64,000 nt of DNA from Alcaligenaceae bacterium (GTDB lineage: Bacteria; Pseudomonadota; Gammaproteobacteria; Burkholderiales; Burkholderiaceae_B), in NCBI GenBank assembly GCA_013416395.1, contig JACCEP010000002.1, forward strand, positions 1 to 64,000. The letters run 5' to 3'. The notes below the pieces were generated by a model. That model was not told the DNA's origin and searched no databases. It worked only from the letters and a program-made list of their open reading frames with translations. Positions 27,159-36,623 of this stretch are shown piece by piece (the stretch's first letter is position 1; the number at the start of each line of letters is the position of its first letter). The position numbers and the translations under genes are program-made.

Positions 27159-28658
27159 ATGTATTTGCCGTTAGCGTCCCAGCAAACAGGCCGCCGTGCG
27201 AAAGCGGCCATCGGGTCTGTCGCGACCAGGCTGCGGCAATTGGCGTGGGCGGGTACGCTCTTGCTGCTGGTTAGTCTGGTCGGCCCCTCCGTGCTGGCGC
27301 AAGGCCTGCCGCCCGAGTTGGCGGCTGCGTGGCGCAACACACGCTTGCCAGAGAGTGCGCTTTCTCTTTATGTAAAAGAGGTCGGCACAGTGCAGCCCAT
27401 GATTGCCATCAATGCCACTGAGTCACGTAACCCCGCCTCCGTCATGAAAACGGTAACCACCTGGGCGGGTTTGTCGGGGCTAGGGTCAGACTATGTCTGG
27501 CGCACGACGATTTTGGCCAAGGACGGCGGCAGAGTAGACGCACAAGGTACGCTGTTGGGGCCACTTTACATAAAAGCGGGCGGTGATCCGTTTCTGACGA
27601 TGCAGGATCTCTGGGGGTTGTTGCGTCAGCTGCGGTTAAGAGGCATTAAAAATCTGACGGAGGTCGTTGTAGATCGCTCTTTGTTCGGTGCGGTCACCAT
27701 AGACCCTGGCGCCTTCGACGGCGCGGGCGACCGTCCCTATAATGCCAGCCCTGATGCCATGATGGTGGGCCTGGGTGCGCTGCGCCTGGTCTTTCAGCCA
27801 GATGTGGCGGCGCGCAAATGGGTGCCTGTGATCGACCCTCCGCTAAGGGGCGTGCGGGTTGAAGGCGACATTGCCTGGAAAGACGCTGTCTGTCCCGGTT
27901 CACCTTCGGTTTCAACACAGGTGGTCCCTTCGGGCGATGAGTTCATTATTCGTGTTTCTGGCGCAGCCGTAGGTTCATGTGGCGAATTCAGCGAGTATCG
28001 GCTGGCATTTTCTCAAAAAACGTATTTCGAAGGCTTGTTTCGCATGTTGTGGAAAGAGCTGGGTGGCACACTCGCCAAAAATGTAACAGAGGGCCGCACG
28101 CCCGCCAGCGCCAAGCCAGTGGTATGGCATGATTCGCGTACGCTGGGTGATGTCATTCGTTATATCAATAAGCACAGCAATAATGTCATGGCGCGCACCT
28201 TGCTGCTGACGCTGGGTGCACAGCAATCAGGGCAGGGGGCAACCTCTGCTACGGGGGCTGCTGCGGCGCTGGCGCTATTGCAAAGCCAGGGGGTAGACAC
28301 ACGGGGCTGGGTCATCGATAACGGCGCTGGCTTGTCCAGATACTCACGGCTCACCGCCGCAGGTATGGGAAGCATGCTCGACGTGGCCTGGCGCTCTCCA
28401 ATGATGCCCGAATTTATATCGTCACTGGCTATTATTGGGGTTGATGGCACGGTCAGAAGCCGTCTGCGCAACGGCGATGCCCAGGGGCGCGCCCACCTGA
28501 AAACGGGCACGCTGCGTGATGCCAAGGCGCTGGCGGGTTATGTCATGGGTGCCAGCGGCAAGCGGTATATTCTGGTCAAGTTTGTAAACGACGAGCGTGC
28601 TGTGGCAGGCGGCCGGGCTTTTGATGACGCCCTGGTCAGCTGGTTGGCACAACGATGA
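27159..28658 (+). CDS. dacB: D-alanyl-D-alanine carboxypeptidase/endopeptidase (PBP4, DacB)
   Basis: Periplasmic S13-family penicillin-binding protein that trims peptidoglycan stem peptides and cuts cross-links. From the ATG at 27159 (AGGAG 9 nt upstream) it has 499 residues with a long signal peptide (basic 1-26, hydrophobic 28-44, cleavage near VLAQG). The active-site motifs are SxxK as SVMK (Ser94, Lys97), SxN as HSNNVMA, and KTG in LKTGTLRDAKALAGYV near the end. The spacing between the first two motifs is large, as expected for the insertion domains of PBP4. An in-frame start at 27090 is not supported. Confidence 0.95.
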   Translation: MYLPLASQQTGRRAKAAIGSVATRLRQLAWAGTLLLLVSLVGPSVLAQGLPPELAAAWRNTRLPESALSLYVKEVGTVQPMIAINATESRNPASVMKTVTTWAGLSGLGSDYVWRTTILAKDGGRVDAQGTLLGPLYIKAGGDPFLTMQDLWGLLRQLRLRGIKNLTEVVVDRSLFGAVTIDPGAFDGAGDRPYNASPDAMMVGLGALRLVFQPDVAARKWVPVIDPPLRGVRVEGDIAWKDAVCPGSPSVSTQVVPSGDEFIIRVSGAAVGSCGEFSEYRLAFSQKTYFEGLFRMLWKELGGTLAKNVTEGRTPASAKPVVWHDSRTLGDVIRYINKHSNNVMARTLLLTLGAQQSGQGATSATGAAAALALLQSQGVDTRGWVIDNGAGLSRYSRLTAAGMGSMLDVAWRSPMMPEFISSLAIIGVDGTVRSRLRNGDAQGRAHLKTGTLRDAKALAGYVMGASGKRYILVKFVNDERAVAGGRAFDDALVSWLAQR

Positions 28659-28663
28659 CAGCT

Positions 28664-28684
28664 CGGGCGGCCTGGGGCCGCCCG
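28664..28684 (+). terminator. GC-rich hairpin after dacB
   Basis: CGGGCGGC (28664-28671) pairs with GCCGCCCG (28677-28684), 8 bp with a 5-nt loop, a few nucleotides after the dacB stop. No T-run follows. Confidence 0.5.
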
Positions 28685-28754
28685 GATTGCAGCGTGTGCC
28701 GATTACAATAATTCATCCGGCAACGTCAGCCGGCCGGTCCGCCAAGGAAGCGAC

Positions 28755-29393
28755 ATGCCCATACACGAAATCCGCCATCCTCTAATCCGTCACAAGCTCG
28801 GGCTGATGCGCCGCGCCGATCTCAGCACAAAGAATTTTCGCGAGATGTCGCAAGAAATTGCGGCATTACTTACGTATGAGGCCATGAAAGACTTGCCTCT
28901 TGAACCAGTCACCATTGAAGGGTGGGCCGGGCCGGTCAATGTGGAAAAACTGGCGGGTAAAAAAGTAACGGTAGTGCCCATACTGCGTGCCGGCATTGGG
29001 ATGCTCGATGGTGTGCTCAGCCTGATACCCGGGGCGCGAGTGAGTGCGGTAGGCATTGCACGTAACGAAGAAACACTTGAGGCACAAACGTATCTGGAGC
29101 GCCTTGCTGATCAGATGGATCATCGTCTGGCGCTTATTATCGACCCCATGCTGGCAACGGGTGGCTCTATGGTGGCCACCATAGATTTGCTGAAAAAGGC
29201 GGGGTCGCGGTCGATACGCGCCCTGGTCTTGGTGGCAGCACCAGAAGGCATACGTGCCGTCGAGGCGCATCACCCTGACGTTGATATCTACACGGCTTCC
29301 ATAGACAGCCATTTGGACAGTTCGGGCTATATTATTCCGGGTCTTGGTGATGCCGGTGATCGCATATTTGGCACTCGCCAGAAAACCGATTAG
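28755..29393 (+). CDS. upp: Uracil phosphoribosyltransferase
   Basis: Salvage enzyme making UMP from uracil and PRPP. The 212-residue protein contains [30 protein letters not shown], the PRPP-binding loop [17 protein letters not shown] and a closing [16 protein letters not shown], all diagnostic of Upp. AAGGAAGCGAC precedes the ATG. It stands alone, without the uracil permease often found next to it. Confidence 0.96.
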   Translation: MPIHEIRHPLIRHKLGLMRRADLSTKNFREMSQEIAALLTYEAMKDLPLEPVTIEGWAGPVNVEKLAGKKVTVVPILRAGIGMLDGVLSLIPGARVSAVGIARNEETLEAQTYLERLADQMDHRLALIIDPMLATGGSMVATIDLLKKAGSRSIRALVLVAAPEGIRAVEAHHPDVDIYTASIDSHLDSSGYIIPGLGDAGDRIFGTRQKTD

Positions 29394-29523
29394 GCCAATG
29401 CTGCGACGCACTGGCGGTGCCTTGTTTGGTAACCAGTGCACATACTTGTTAACGGTTTGCTGATGGATATGATCGGGTGTGATTTTGAATTTAGGTTAGT
29501 ATGAATACAGACACATTCTTTCG

Positions 29524-30255
29524 ATGGTGACTATGCGATTAATCGAGTGTTGCAGTATTTTTGTGGCAGCTTGCGGGTTAATGGGGGCTCAAGCCCATGC
29601 CGCAGGCATGTGCCAGACGCCGTTCATGCACGACGGCGGTGTTGTTCAGCTTAGTGGCACAGGGGGCGTGCAGCTTGGTGCCAACCTGGCTTTCAGTGAC
29701 GTCCAGAAAGATGGCAGCGATCACTGTTCTGCGCGGGTAAGGGGTAAAGCCACGTATGGGCTGGCTGGTTTGCCACCCGGGCAGTCTGCGGTCGACTACT
29801 GGATGTCTGTCAATAACGGCAAAATTAACTTCGAACGTTCAGAAAACGGTCGTCGTGTGCCTGTAAACGGTAAGTTTGATCTTCGCATGCTGGGTTTGTT
29901 TACTTACGGCGAGCCCATTACTCATCAGGGCCAAACGTTTCCGGCACTCAAGTTTCAGATTAATCTCGACAAAAAGGCTGTCGCGACAGAGCCTATTGTC
30001 ATCCATACTGGCACACGCACCGTAGGGGCGAAACAAACCCTGCAGACGGCCGCAGGCGAGCAATCGTGCTGGCCGGTCGAATACAGCCGGATCAGCGAAG
30101 CGACGCAGGCGTCCTTTAGTGGCATTGTTCTGCCTATTCCAGAAATGAAATCCAAGGTGACAGATTGGTTCTGCCCGGATGTCAATATGGTTATGAAGCA
30201 GGAAAGCGCCCAGGGGGGCGTTGCGTCGGTTGTCGAGGTAACCAGACTCCAGTAA
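29524..30255 (+). CDS. Secreted protein of unknown function
   Basis: 243 residues (240 from an alternative ATG at 29533) with a Sec signal peptide: hydrophobic CSIFVAACGLMGAQAHA, cleavage near AHAAG. The mature part has four or more cysteines (in GMCQTPF, DHCSARV, QSCWPVEY and WFCPDVN), which suggests two disulfides, and a predicted beta-rich periplasmic fold. I do not recognise the family. It lies between upp and the DUF883 gene, about 130 nt after upp, with its own promoter likely in that gap (TTAGTATGAAT near 29490). Confidence 0.7.
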   Translation: MVTMRLIECCSIFVAACGLMGAQAHAAGMCQTPFMHDGGVVQLSGTGGVQLGANLAFSDVQKDGSDHCSARVRGKATYGLAGLPPGQSAVDYWMSVNNGKINFERSENGRRVPVNGKFDLRMLGLFTYGEPITHQGQTFPALKFQINLDKKAVATEPIVIHTGTRTVGAKQTLQTAAGEQSCWPVEYSRISEATQASFSGIVLPIPEMKSKVTDWFCPDVNMVMKQESAQGGVASVVEVTRLQ

Positions 30256-30335
30256 CGCTGCAGCTGATCGGCCTCGACGCCAATCATGCAGTATCATCAT
30301 TTTCATTCAACCCCTAACGTTTCAGGAGTGGGATT

Positions 30336-30656
30336 ATGGCAACAAAGAAAAAAGATGTGCGTACCAGCGAAGAAGAGTTTATCGACAGCGTCAAAACAAG
30401 TCTTGACGAAGCCGAAAAGCTGCTGCGCGACGCCGCCGAAGCGTCGGGCGATAAGGCAACTGAAATGCGCGAAAACGCCATGTTGGCACTCAGGCGCACC
30501 CGCGAAGCGCTGTATGACACGCAAGATGCGGTGTTCGAGCGTGGGCGCCATGCAGCGCGTGTTACCGATGATTATGTTCACGACAACCCTTGGCAGGCCA
30601 TAGGTATGGCGGGCCTGGCTGGTGTGCTCATCGGCGCACTCATTTCACGCCGTTAA
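30336..30656 (+). CDS. DUF883 (ElaB/YqjD-like) membrane-anchored protein
   Basis: 106-residue protein with a long charged amphipathic helix (about 8-75, rich in Glu, Arg, Ala) and a C-terminal hydrophobic helix, PWQAIGMAGLAGVLIGALI, ending SRR. E. coli relatives are inner-membrane proteins that bind ribosomes in stationary phase. GGAGTGGGATT precedes the ATG. A strong terminator-like hairpin follows, then the YqjE- and YqjK-like genes, the same order as yqjD-yqjE-yqjK in E. coli. Confidence 0.88.
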   Translation: MATKKKDVRTSEEEFIDSVKTSLDEAEKLLRDAAEASGDKATEMRENAMLALRRTREALYDTQDAVFERGRHAARVTDDYVHDNPWQAIGMAGLAGVLIGALISRR

Positions 30657-30662
30657 TCCATG

Positions 30663-30706
30663 CATGGCGAGAAGCCACGGCTTGCGGGTCGACGCTTCTC
30701 GCCATG
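30663..30706 (+). terminator. Hairpin between the DUF883 gene and the YqjE-like gene
   Basis: CATGGCGAGAAGC (30663-30675) and GCTTCTCGCCATG (30694-30706) form a perfect 13-bp stem with an 18-nt loop, followed by ATTT. It may terminate or attenuate transcription into the next two genes. Confidence 0.7.
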
Positions 30707-30816
30707 ATTTCAAGGAGCCCCGGGCTCCAGTTTTCATGGCCTCACGCGGCGATCTCATCCTGAAGGACGGGGTTGGTGCCAAGGCTTGTAGTTAACAACA
30801 AAAAAAGGGGCAAGCA

Positions 30817-31230
30817 ATGGCGCTTCGACAATCAGTGGGCGATCTCGCGTCCACCCTGTTGTCCATTGTTCGCACGCGCCTCGAGCTTTTTTCGCTTGAG
30901 GCGTCAGAGCAAAAAAGCCAGCTCATCACACTGCTGGGCATGGCCTTCGCCATGCTGCTGTTTCTGACGCTGGCCTTACTGGTGTTTTCAATAGCGGTGG
31001 CATTGTATTTCTGGCCTACCGATCATCGCTACCTCGCCTTGTGTGTGTTGGCGCTGGTGTATGGCGTTTTGGGCCTGGGGTTGCTTTTAACCGTGCGGCA
31101 CAAGTTGCTGTATTCACCTATGCCGTTTTCGGCAACCGTTGATGAACTGCGACGAGACCTGGCGCTGGTTGAGCGTCTGCGAGATCCTTCATCGGGTCTG
31201 CATGCTGATGACCGCACGGAGCTGCCATGA
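30817..31230 (+). CDS. YqjE-like phage-holin-superfamily membrane protein
   Basis: 137-residue inner-membrane protein with an amphipathic N-terminus (ALRQSVGDLASTLLSIVRTRLELFSLEA) and two strong hydrophobic helices (about 38-64 and 71-92). The pattern is that of the YqjE/holin 3-6 family. Despite the family name there is no phage context; it belongs to the chromosomal YqjD-YqjE-YqjK type trio. The stop overlaps the next start by 4 nt. Confidence 0.85.
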   Translation: MALRQSVGDLASTLLSIVRTRLELFSLEASEQKSQLITLLGMAFAMLLFLTLALLVFSIAVALYFWPTDHRYLALCVLALVYGVLGLGLLLTVRHKLLYSPMPFSATVDELRRDLALVERLRDPSSGLHADDRTELP

Positions 31231-31571
31231 AGCCCAATCGCCATATTTCGGACAGGTCTGTTCAGATTGAACTTGTGCGCGCCCGTGCCGCACTTGAGCG
31301 GCAAAGCGTCGTACACGCCGTCAGAAACCTCAGTGCTTCCATGAAGCCGCGTGCCATTGCCCGCAGTGCATTTCCGCAGCTGACCGGGCGCTCGTTGGCC
31401 GGGTGGGCATTACAGGCGGTTGCGCTGACGCGGCGATACCCTTTCCTGGCTTCTACTGCGTCAGCGGCCTTATCAGGGTTGTCGCGCCGCAGTCGCTGGT
31501 GGCGCATTGGTGCAGGCTTGCTCTTGAGCTGGCAAGTGGCTCGCACTATGAGCGGCAAGCACGACGACTGA
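31227..31571 (+). CDS. YqjK-like small protein
   Basis: 114-residue basic protein with one weak hydrophobic stretch near residues 70-85 and another near 92-103. It starts in an ATGA overlap with the YqjE-like gene, so the two are translationally coupled. Identity as YqjK is based mainly on position and size; the sequence itself is poorly conserved. It ends 15 nt before the convergent ubiD stop. Confidence 0.65.
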   Translation: MKPNRHISDRSVQIELVRARAALERQSVVHAVRNLSASMKPRAIARSAFPQLTGRSLAGWALQAVALTRRYPFLASTASAALSGLSRRSRWWRIGAGLLLSWQVARTMSGKHDD

Positions 31572-31580
31572 TCGTGCCTG

Positions 31581-31597
31581 TGGGGCTTATAGCCCCA
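31581..31597. terminator. Hairpin in the convergent gap before ubiD
   Basis: TGGGGCT (31581-31587), loop TAT, AGCCCCA (31591-31597). It overlaps the last codons of ubiD and could act for either strand. No T-run. Confidence 0.4.
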
Positions 31598-33131
31598 GCT
31601 GCTGCCAGATGGCGTCAATCCGGGCCTTGACACCGGCGTCCATTTCTATGGGCCTGCCCCATTCGCGCTGGGTTTCGCCTGGCCATTTATTGGTGGCGTC
31701 CAGGCCCATTTTTCCGCCCAGACCCGATACGGGTGAAGCGAAGTCAAGATAGTCGATGGGGGTGTTCTCAACCAGCACCGTATCGCGCACAGGGTCCATG
31801 CGTGTCGTCATGGCCCAGATAACCTCTTGCCAGTTGCGAACGTCAATGTCATGGTCTACCACCACAATAAACTTGGTGTACATAAACTGTCGCAGTACGC
31901 TCCACAACCCAAACATGACACGCTTGGCATGGCCGGCGTATTGTTTGCGCATCGATACCACTGCCATGCGGTAGCTGCAGCCTTCGGGCGGTAGATAAAA
32001 GTCAACGATTTCGGGCAGTTGGCGCTTGAGCAGCGGCACAAATACTTCGTTGAGGGCGACGCCCAGCACGGCGGGCTCGTCAGGCGGTTTGCCGGTGTAA
32101 GTACTGTGATAAATAGGGTTGCGCCGCATGGTAATGCGCTCAACGGTAAAGACCGGAAACCAGTCTTGCTCATTGTAATAACCGGTATGGTCGCCATAAG
32201 GGCCTTCGAGCGCCATTTCGTAGCTTGTGTCGGCTGGCCCGTTGACGCCTTCCGGAACCTGTGGCGCGATAGCGCGTGGGTCGGAGGCAGGCAAAATATG
32301 GCCTTCAAGCACCATTTCGGCGTAAGCCGGTACTGACAGATCGCTGCCCAAGGCTTTGGTTAGCTCGGTGCGTGAGCCGCGCAGCAGGCCCGCGAACTGG
32401 TATTCAGACAGGCTGTCGGGCACAGGGGTGACAGCGCCAAGAATGGTAGCTGGGTCGGCCCCAAGAGCTACGGCAATAGGAAACGGCTGGCCGAGGTTGG
32501 CCAGTGTATGGTCGCGGAAATCGAGTGCACCACCCCGGTGCGACAACCAACGCATGATGAGTTTATTGCGACCGAGAAGCTGTTGTCGATAAATGCCAAG
32601 GTTCTGGCGTCGAGCATTGGGCCCGCGCGTAATGACCAGGCCCCAGGTAAGCAAGGGGGCAATGTCGCCTGGCCAGCAGCGCTGCAGGGGGATTTGCCCA
32701 AGATCGACGTCGTTGCCTTCAAGCACAATGTCTTGGCAGGGTGCGCTGCGTATCATTTTTGGGCTCATGTCCCAAAGTGCGGTTTTGAGCCGTGATGCCG
32801 TTGAGATGGCCTCGCGCAAGCCCCGAGGTGCCTCGGGCTCGCGCAGCGACGCCAGAAGCTCGCCTGTGTGGCGCAGGGCATTGACGTCTTCCGCCCCCAT
32901 ACCCCAGGCGACGCGCTTGGGCGTGCCGAACAGATTGGTCAGCACGGGCATGGTGGCTGGCTTGCCTTGGTGCATGGGGTTTTCGAACAGCAATGCAGGC
33001 CCTTCGGCCCGTAACGTGCGGTCGCTGATCTCGGTCATTTCAAGATCGGTGGAAACGGCAGGGGTCAGCCGCTTTAGTTCACCTGCTTTTTCAAGCTGGG
33101 CGATAAAGTCTCTTAGATCACGATATTTCAC
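31587..33131 (-). CDS. ubiD: UbiD-family decarboxylase (4-hydroxy-3-polyprenylbenzoate decarboxylase)
   Basis: Prenylated-FMN-dependent decarboxylase of ubiquinone synthesis. The 514-residue protein begins [20 protein letters not shown], the standard UbiD opening, and has QKL-like [19 protein letters not shown], the [15 protein letters not shown] segment with the catalytic Glu region, and FWSVLRQF-like [22 protein letters not shown]. It needs prFMN from UbiX, which is not in the window. It is divergent from the lytic transglycosylase gene. Confidence 0.96.
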   Translation of the reverse strand: MKYRDLRDFIAQLEKAGELKRLTPAVSTDLEMTEISDRTLRAEGPALLFENPMHQGKPATMPVLTNLFGTPKRVAWGMGAEDVNALRHTGELLASLREPEAPRGLREAISTASRLKTALWDMSPKMIRSAPCQDIVLEGNDVDLGQIPLQRCWPGDIAPLLTWGLVITRGPNARRQNLGIYRQQLLGRNKLIMRWLSHRGGALDFRDHTLANLGQPFPIAVALGADPATILGAVTPVPDSLSEYQFAGLLRGSRTELTKALGSDLSVPAYAEMVLEGHILPASDPRAIAPQVPEGVNGPADTSYEMALEGPYGDHTGYYNEQDWFPVFTVERITMRRNPIYHSTYTGKPPDEPAVLGVALNEVFVPLLKRQLPEIVDFYLPPEGCSYRMAVVSMRKQYAGHAKRVMFGLWSVLRQFMYTKFIVVVDHDIDVRNWQEVIWAMTTRMDPVRDTVLVENTPIDYLDFASPVSGLGGKMGLDATNKWPGETQREWGRPIEMDAGVKARIDAIWQQLGL

Positions 33132-33210
33132 AGATTTACACCGATCGGGTTACATTCAGGCGAAGTCAGAAGGTTAACATCGACGTTCTGTATTTTATCG
33201 GGAAGACCCT

Positions 33211-34059
33211 ATGTCGGTTGCACGATCCGACAATTTACCTGTGCAGTCTCTGTTTATGCGCTCCATGCGTGGCCTTTCGTACCGGCTCGGTGAGCTGGTG
33301 CACGTGTGCGCCATTTATCTTGGTATTGCCGTGCTGGTCACCGTTGTGCTTAGCGCCACCATTCCGTCGCTGCGTGAGAAAGCCCTTGAAATTCATGAGG
33401 CACTTGAGCTGGTGCTCAAGCCTCAAGGTTTTGATGAGGCACTGTTTGGTGTTTATGGTGGCTATGGGGCAGAGGGTGATGCCAGCGGCATGGACACGGC
33501 GGCTAAGGGGGCGGGTGCTTCCACCCAGTTGAAAGAGGCGTCCAGCAGCTTTCTGAGCGCCGTCAGGGCGTCAGAGCAGGGGCAGCGAGTGCCAGGCATT
33601 ACCAATACACAGGCAGAGGCCTTGCGTAGCTATATTGCACGTAAATACCGCATTGCGTCGAGCGTGGCCGGAGCACTGATCAATACGGTTTTTCTGGTTA
33701 GCCGCGAAAAAGGGCTGGACCCACAGCTCGTGCTGGCTGTTATTGCCATCGAATCGCGCTACAACCCCTACGCAGAAAGCCATGTGGGCGCACAGGGCCT
33801 TATGCAGGTTTTGACGCGAGTGCATAAAGAAAAATTTGAGGTCTTTTATGATGGCACGGTCGCGGCCATCAGTCCTATAGCCAATATCCGCGTAGGCACA
33901 CAGATTCTGAAAGACTGCATCAAACGGCGTGGGTCGATAGAAGGTGGGCTGGCGTGCTATGTAGGTGCTACAGGCCCAAGTGATGGCGGGTACGGCGAGA
34001 AAGTCATGGCAGAGTGGCGCCGCATTGCGCTTGCCTCAGGTATTCGGGTGACCCGCTGA
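33211..34059 (+). CDS. Lytic transglycosylase (SLT domain)
   Basis: 282-residue exported or membrane-anchored murein hydrolase. An N-terminal hydrophobic segment (about 30-50) is probably an uncleaved anchor. The SLT domain occupies about 155-270, with catalytic Glu181 in AVIAIESRYNPYAES, then GAQGLMQVLTRVH and NIRVGTQILKDCIKR, the expected ES-x(n)-GLMQ-x(n)-N--G--L order. The ACYVGATGPSDGGYGEKVM segment replaces the usual AYNAG motif. It is followed by a terminator. Confidence 0.9.
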   Translation: MSVARSDNLPVQSLFMRSMRGLSYRLGELVHVCAIYLGIAVLVTVVLSATIPSLREKALEIHEALELVLKPQGFDEALFGVYGGYGAEGDASGMDTAAKGAGASTQLKEASSSFLSAVRASEQGQRVPGITNTQAEALRSYIARKYRIASSVAGALINTVFLVSREKGLDPQLVLAVIAIESRYNPYAESHVGAQGLMQVLTRVHKEKFEVFYDGTVAAISPIANIRVGTQILKDCIKRRGSIEGGLACYVGATGPSDGGYGEKVMAEWRRIALASGIRVTR

Positions 34060-34073
34060 TAGCGAAAGCCAAC

Positions 34074-34105
34074 CCTGGCCTCGATCTAAGAGGCCAGGCT
34101 GGTTT
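34074..34105 (+). terminator. Terminator after the lytic transglycosylase gene
   Basis: CCTGGCCTC (34074-34082) and GAGGCCAGG (34090-34098) form a 9-bp stem with a 7-nt loop, followed by CTGGTTTTG. Confidence 0.75.
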
Positions 34106-34226
34106 TGCTGCCGGCAGGCCAGCTTAGAGAGACTTTGAACAAGCCCGAGGTCGAAAAAAACAGATTCAGCAAAATCAATCGTTTACGACAGCGGACTCAG
34201 ATTGAAACCGACTTGTAAGACCTTTC

Positions 34227-35393
34227 TTAGGCCAGCTTTTGCAGAAAATCTTCTATGCGTTGCACTGCCTCGTGCAGGCGGTCCAGCCCGGTGGCATACG
34301 AAAATCGCAAGGTATGGGCCGCATGGGCCTTGCCGAAATCACGCCCAGGCACAGCGGCAACGTTGGCTTCATGCAGCAGGCGATGAGAAAAATCGTCGCT
34401 GTCCTGGCTGTATGCCCGAATATCTGCATAAATATAAAACGCGCCATCAGGAGCGACCGGCACATGCAGGCCTAAACGCTCAAGCTCGGGCAGCAGGTAA
34501 TCGCGCCGCTGCTTGAACGATAGTCGTCGTTGCTCGTAGATTTGCATGACTTCAGGCTCGAAACACGTGATGGCGGCATGCTGCGCCAGCGTGGGGGCGC
34601 AGATGGCCAGGCTGGCCGCCAGCTTTTCGATGGCAGGCAACATGTCTGGTGGTGCAATCAGCCAGCCCAGGCGCCAGCCTGTCATATGAAAATACTTGGA
34701 AAAGCTGTTGATGATGATGAGGCGATCATCCAGCGTAAGTGCACTTTGCGGCGCGTCGCCATAGTAAAGCCCCAGGTAGATTTCATCCATGATGATGAAG
34801 CCGTCACGCTGCCGAACCTCTTTGATGAGCTCCTTCAAGTCTTCGCGTGCAATACTGGTTCCGGTGGGGTTGCTGGGCGAGGCAATAAGTACACCACGCG
34901 TTTTCGGCCCCCAGTGCTCGCGGATGTCTTGGGCGCTAAGCTGAAAGCGTTGTTCGGCCGTTGAGGGTATCAGCCTGGGGATGCCGCCTGCAGCCGTGAT
35001 GAAGTTTTGGTTGGCTGGGTACGAGGGGTCGGGCATGAGCACTTCGTCGCCCGCGTTGATCAACGCCATGGCCGCCAGCATCAATGCGCCCGACGCGCCC
35101 GAGGTGATAATGATGCGGGAAGGGTCTACCGATGCACCAAATGACTGCTCGTAATAGTGCGCAATGGCGTCGCGCAATGGCGGCAGACCTGCAGGCGATG
35201 TATAGCCGCTGAGCCCGGCCTGGGCGGCGCGATGCATGGTTTCGATGACCTGGGCCGGGGCAGTGAAATCGGGTTCGCCTATGCCCAGGCTGATGATATC
35301 GTGGCCTTGCGCGTTTAACAGGCTGGCCTGCTTAAAGAGTTCCACAGCGTAAAATGGCATGACGAGTTCTGTACGCTTGGCAAGCTTGGACAT
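34227..35393 (-). CDS. PLP-dependent class I/II aminotransferase
   Basis: 388-residue fold-type I aminotransferase. Landmarks are LGIGEPDFTAP (36-46), the phosphate-binding SGASGALM near 98, NPTGTS (175-180), the DEIYLGLYYG segment, and the Schiff-base Lys233 in NSFSKYFHMTGWRLGW. Substrate is not determined by these motifs; aspartate/aromatic or alanine-type activity is likely. The genomic context gives no pathway clue. The first residues MSKLAKRTE fit a normal start at 35393. Confidence 0.9.
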   Translation of the reverse strand: MSKLAKRTELVMPFYAVELFKQASLLNAQGHDIISLGIGEPDFTAPAQVIETMHRAAQAGLSGYTSPAGLPPLRDAIAHYYEQSFGASVDPSRIIITSGASGALMLAAMALINAGDEVLMPDPSYPANQNFITAAGGIPRLIPSTAEQRFQLSAQDIREHWGPKTRGVLIASPSNPTGTSIAREDLKELIKEVRQRDGFIIMDEIYLGLYYGDAPQSALTLDDRLIIINSFSKYFHMTGWRLGWLIAPPDMLPAIEKLAASLAICAPTLAQHAAITCFEPEVMQIYEQRRLSFKQRRDYLLPELERLGLHVPVAPDGAFYIYADIRAYSQDSDDFSHRLLHEANVAAVPGRDFGKAHAAHTLRFSYATGLDRLHEAVQRIEDFLQKLA

Positions 35394-35518
35394 AGTGCAA
35401 AATTCTCGAGCAAAAAGTAAGATTGTAGCGGTTGGCGTGACAATTAGTCAGTCAGTAGGTCAAGCCGCAAAAGGTCTTTCAGACGGTCAGTATTCAGACG
35501 AAACAGGGGTTTTGATTC

Positions 35519-36442
35519 ATGCAGTCTACTTCCCGGCGGTCATTTCTTACAGGCCGGCGCCTTGCTCAGACACCTTGGCAGGCTTTTTGCCAGTCGATGC
35601 GGTCTATCGAAGGCACCTTCTTCGAGTTTGATATGCCCGACGGCCCTGGCGCGGCGCGGCTGGTGCCGGCCCACGCATCGGGGGTACATCAGGCCCGGTT
35701 GCTGTGTGAAAAACATGGGGTTGTGTTGGCGCTTGATGACGTGCAGCACGCGGCTCGGCTTGACGATCATCCCGTGCTGTGGGTAGATCCGGGCCGCAGT
35801 CTTGCGCGCTGCGAGCCTCTCGAACCGGGCAGCAAGTTATGGTTTGTGCAGCCGGGCTGCCTGCTCGGCGAGCTTGAAACGGCTGGCTTTACCCAGTTTG
35901 CTGACTTGCCTTGCCACATTACGGTGGCGTCCTGGCTGGCTGACCGCGTTTTGTGTGACTGGCCTGTGGGCCAAACCCATCGCTCGGGTCTGGTTCATGC
36001 CGCTGCCATGCTGTCCGACGGGCAAACGGTCAACCTGGGGCCATTCGGCGAAAACAACCGCAAGCCACTCGAGGGCGCGCGTTTGCAGCAGCTGGTGCCA
36101 GCGCTTTTCAGGCTTGCTGCGGGCGAGCATGTCGTCTCGTGTCGTGCGGCCCAGCGATGGCCAGGGCGTTACCGGGTTGATGCGCTGTTGCCGGTTGATG
36201 GCCAAACAATAAATCTTGCGCATTTGCTGTTGGGTCATGGTGGCGACCTCGGGTGGGTTGAGTGGCTGGTGCTCGACCAGCAACTGTTGCAGCCAGAGCC
36301 AGAGCTGCTCTATGCCGAACGCTATAGCAGCAGTCGGGCCGTGCGTGACGGCCTGGCAGGAGCGGCGGGCGAGCTGGATGCGGGTGTTAAGGGGCTGTTT
36401 GACCCCGAACAGCGATTTCCGCATCCGGGCCAGGATCTGTAG
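35519..36442 (+). CDS. Protein of unknown function with weak FAD-binding oxidase resemblance
   Basis: 307 residues. Residues about 48-125 (PAHASGVHQARLLCEKHGVV..., LWVDPGRSLARCEPLEPGSKLWFVQPGCLLGEL) resemble the PP-type FAD-binding domain of glycolate oxidase GlcE-like proteins, where a V-P-x-x-x-x-V-x-x-x-V start is followed by a VDLGR and VQPGC-like segment. The remainder has no clear landmark. The N-terminus SRRSFLTGRR has twin arginines but no following hydrophobic stretch, so it is probably not a Tat signal. The start is uncertain. It is a lone gene between the aminotransferase and maeB. Confidence 0.55.
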   Translation: MQSTSRRSFLTGRRLAQTPWQAFCQSMRSIEGTFFEFDMPDGPGAARLVPAHASGVHQARLLCEKHGVVLALDDVQHAARLDDHPVLWVDPGRSLARCEPLEPGSKLWFVQPGCLLGELETAGFTQFADLPCHITVASWLADRVLCDWPVGQTHRSGLVHAAAMLSDGQTVNLGPFGENNRKPLEGARLQQLVPALFRLAAGEHVVSCRAAQRWPGRYRVDALLPVDGQTINLAHLLLGHGGDLGWVEWLVLDQQLLQPEPELLYAERYSSSRAVRDGLAGAAGELDAGVKGLFDPEQRFPHPGQDL

Positions 36443-36623
36443 GCCGTTGTTTGGCGTCATGCCAAGGCGCGCCCAACAGGCACGATTGGGGCGGCTTAAT
36501 ACGTACTGCCTCAGGGGCCTGCGCCCGGCTCAATGCCGCCTGTGGCGGGTCTGCCGTATGGCAAACGGGAACATGGGGATAAAATAATCTCTCTCCTTAC
36601 AAATAACCGACGCAGACCCGACC

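Noticed and set aside
30817-31230. Phage holin as a sign of a prophage
   Set aside because: The gene sits in a YqjD-YqjE-YqjK-like chromosomal trio; no other phage gene is present.
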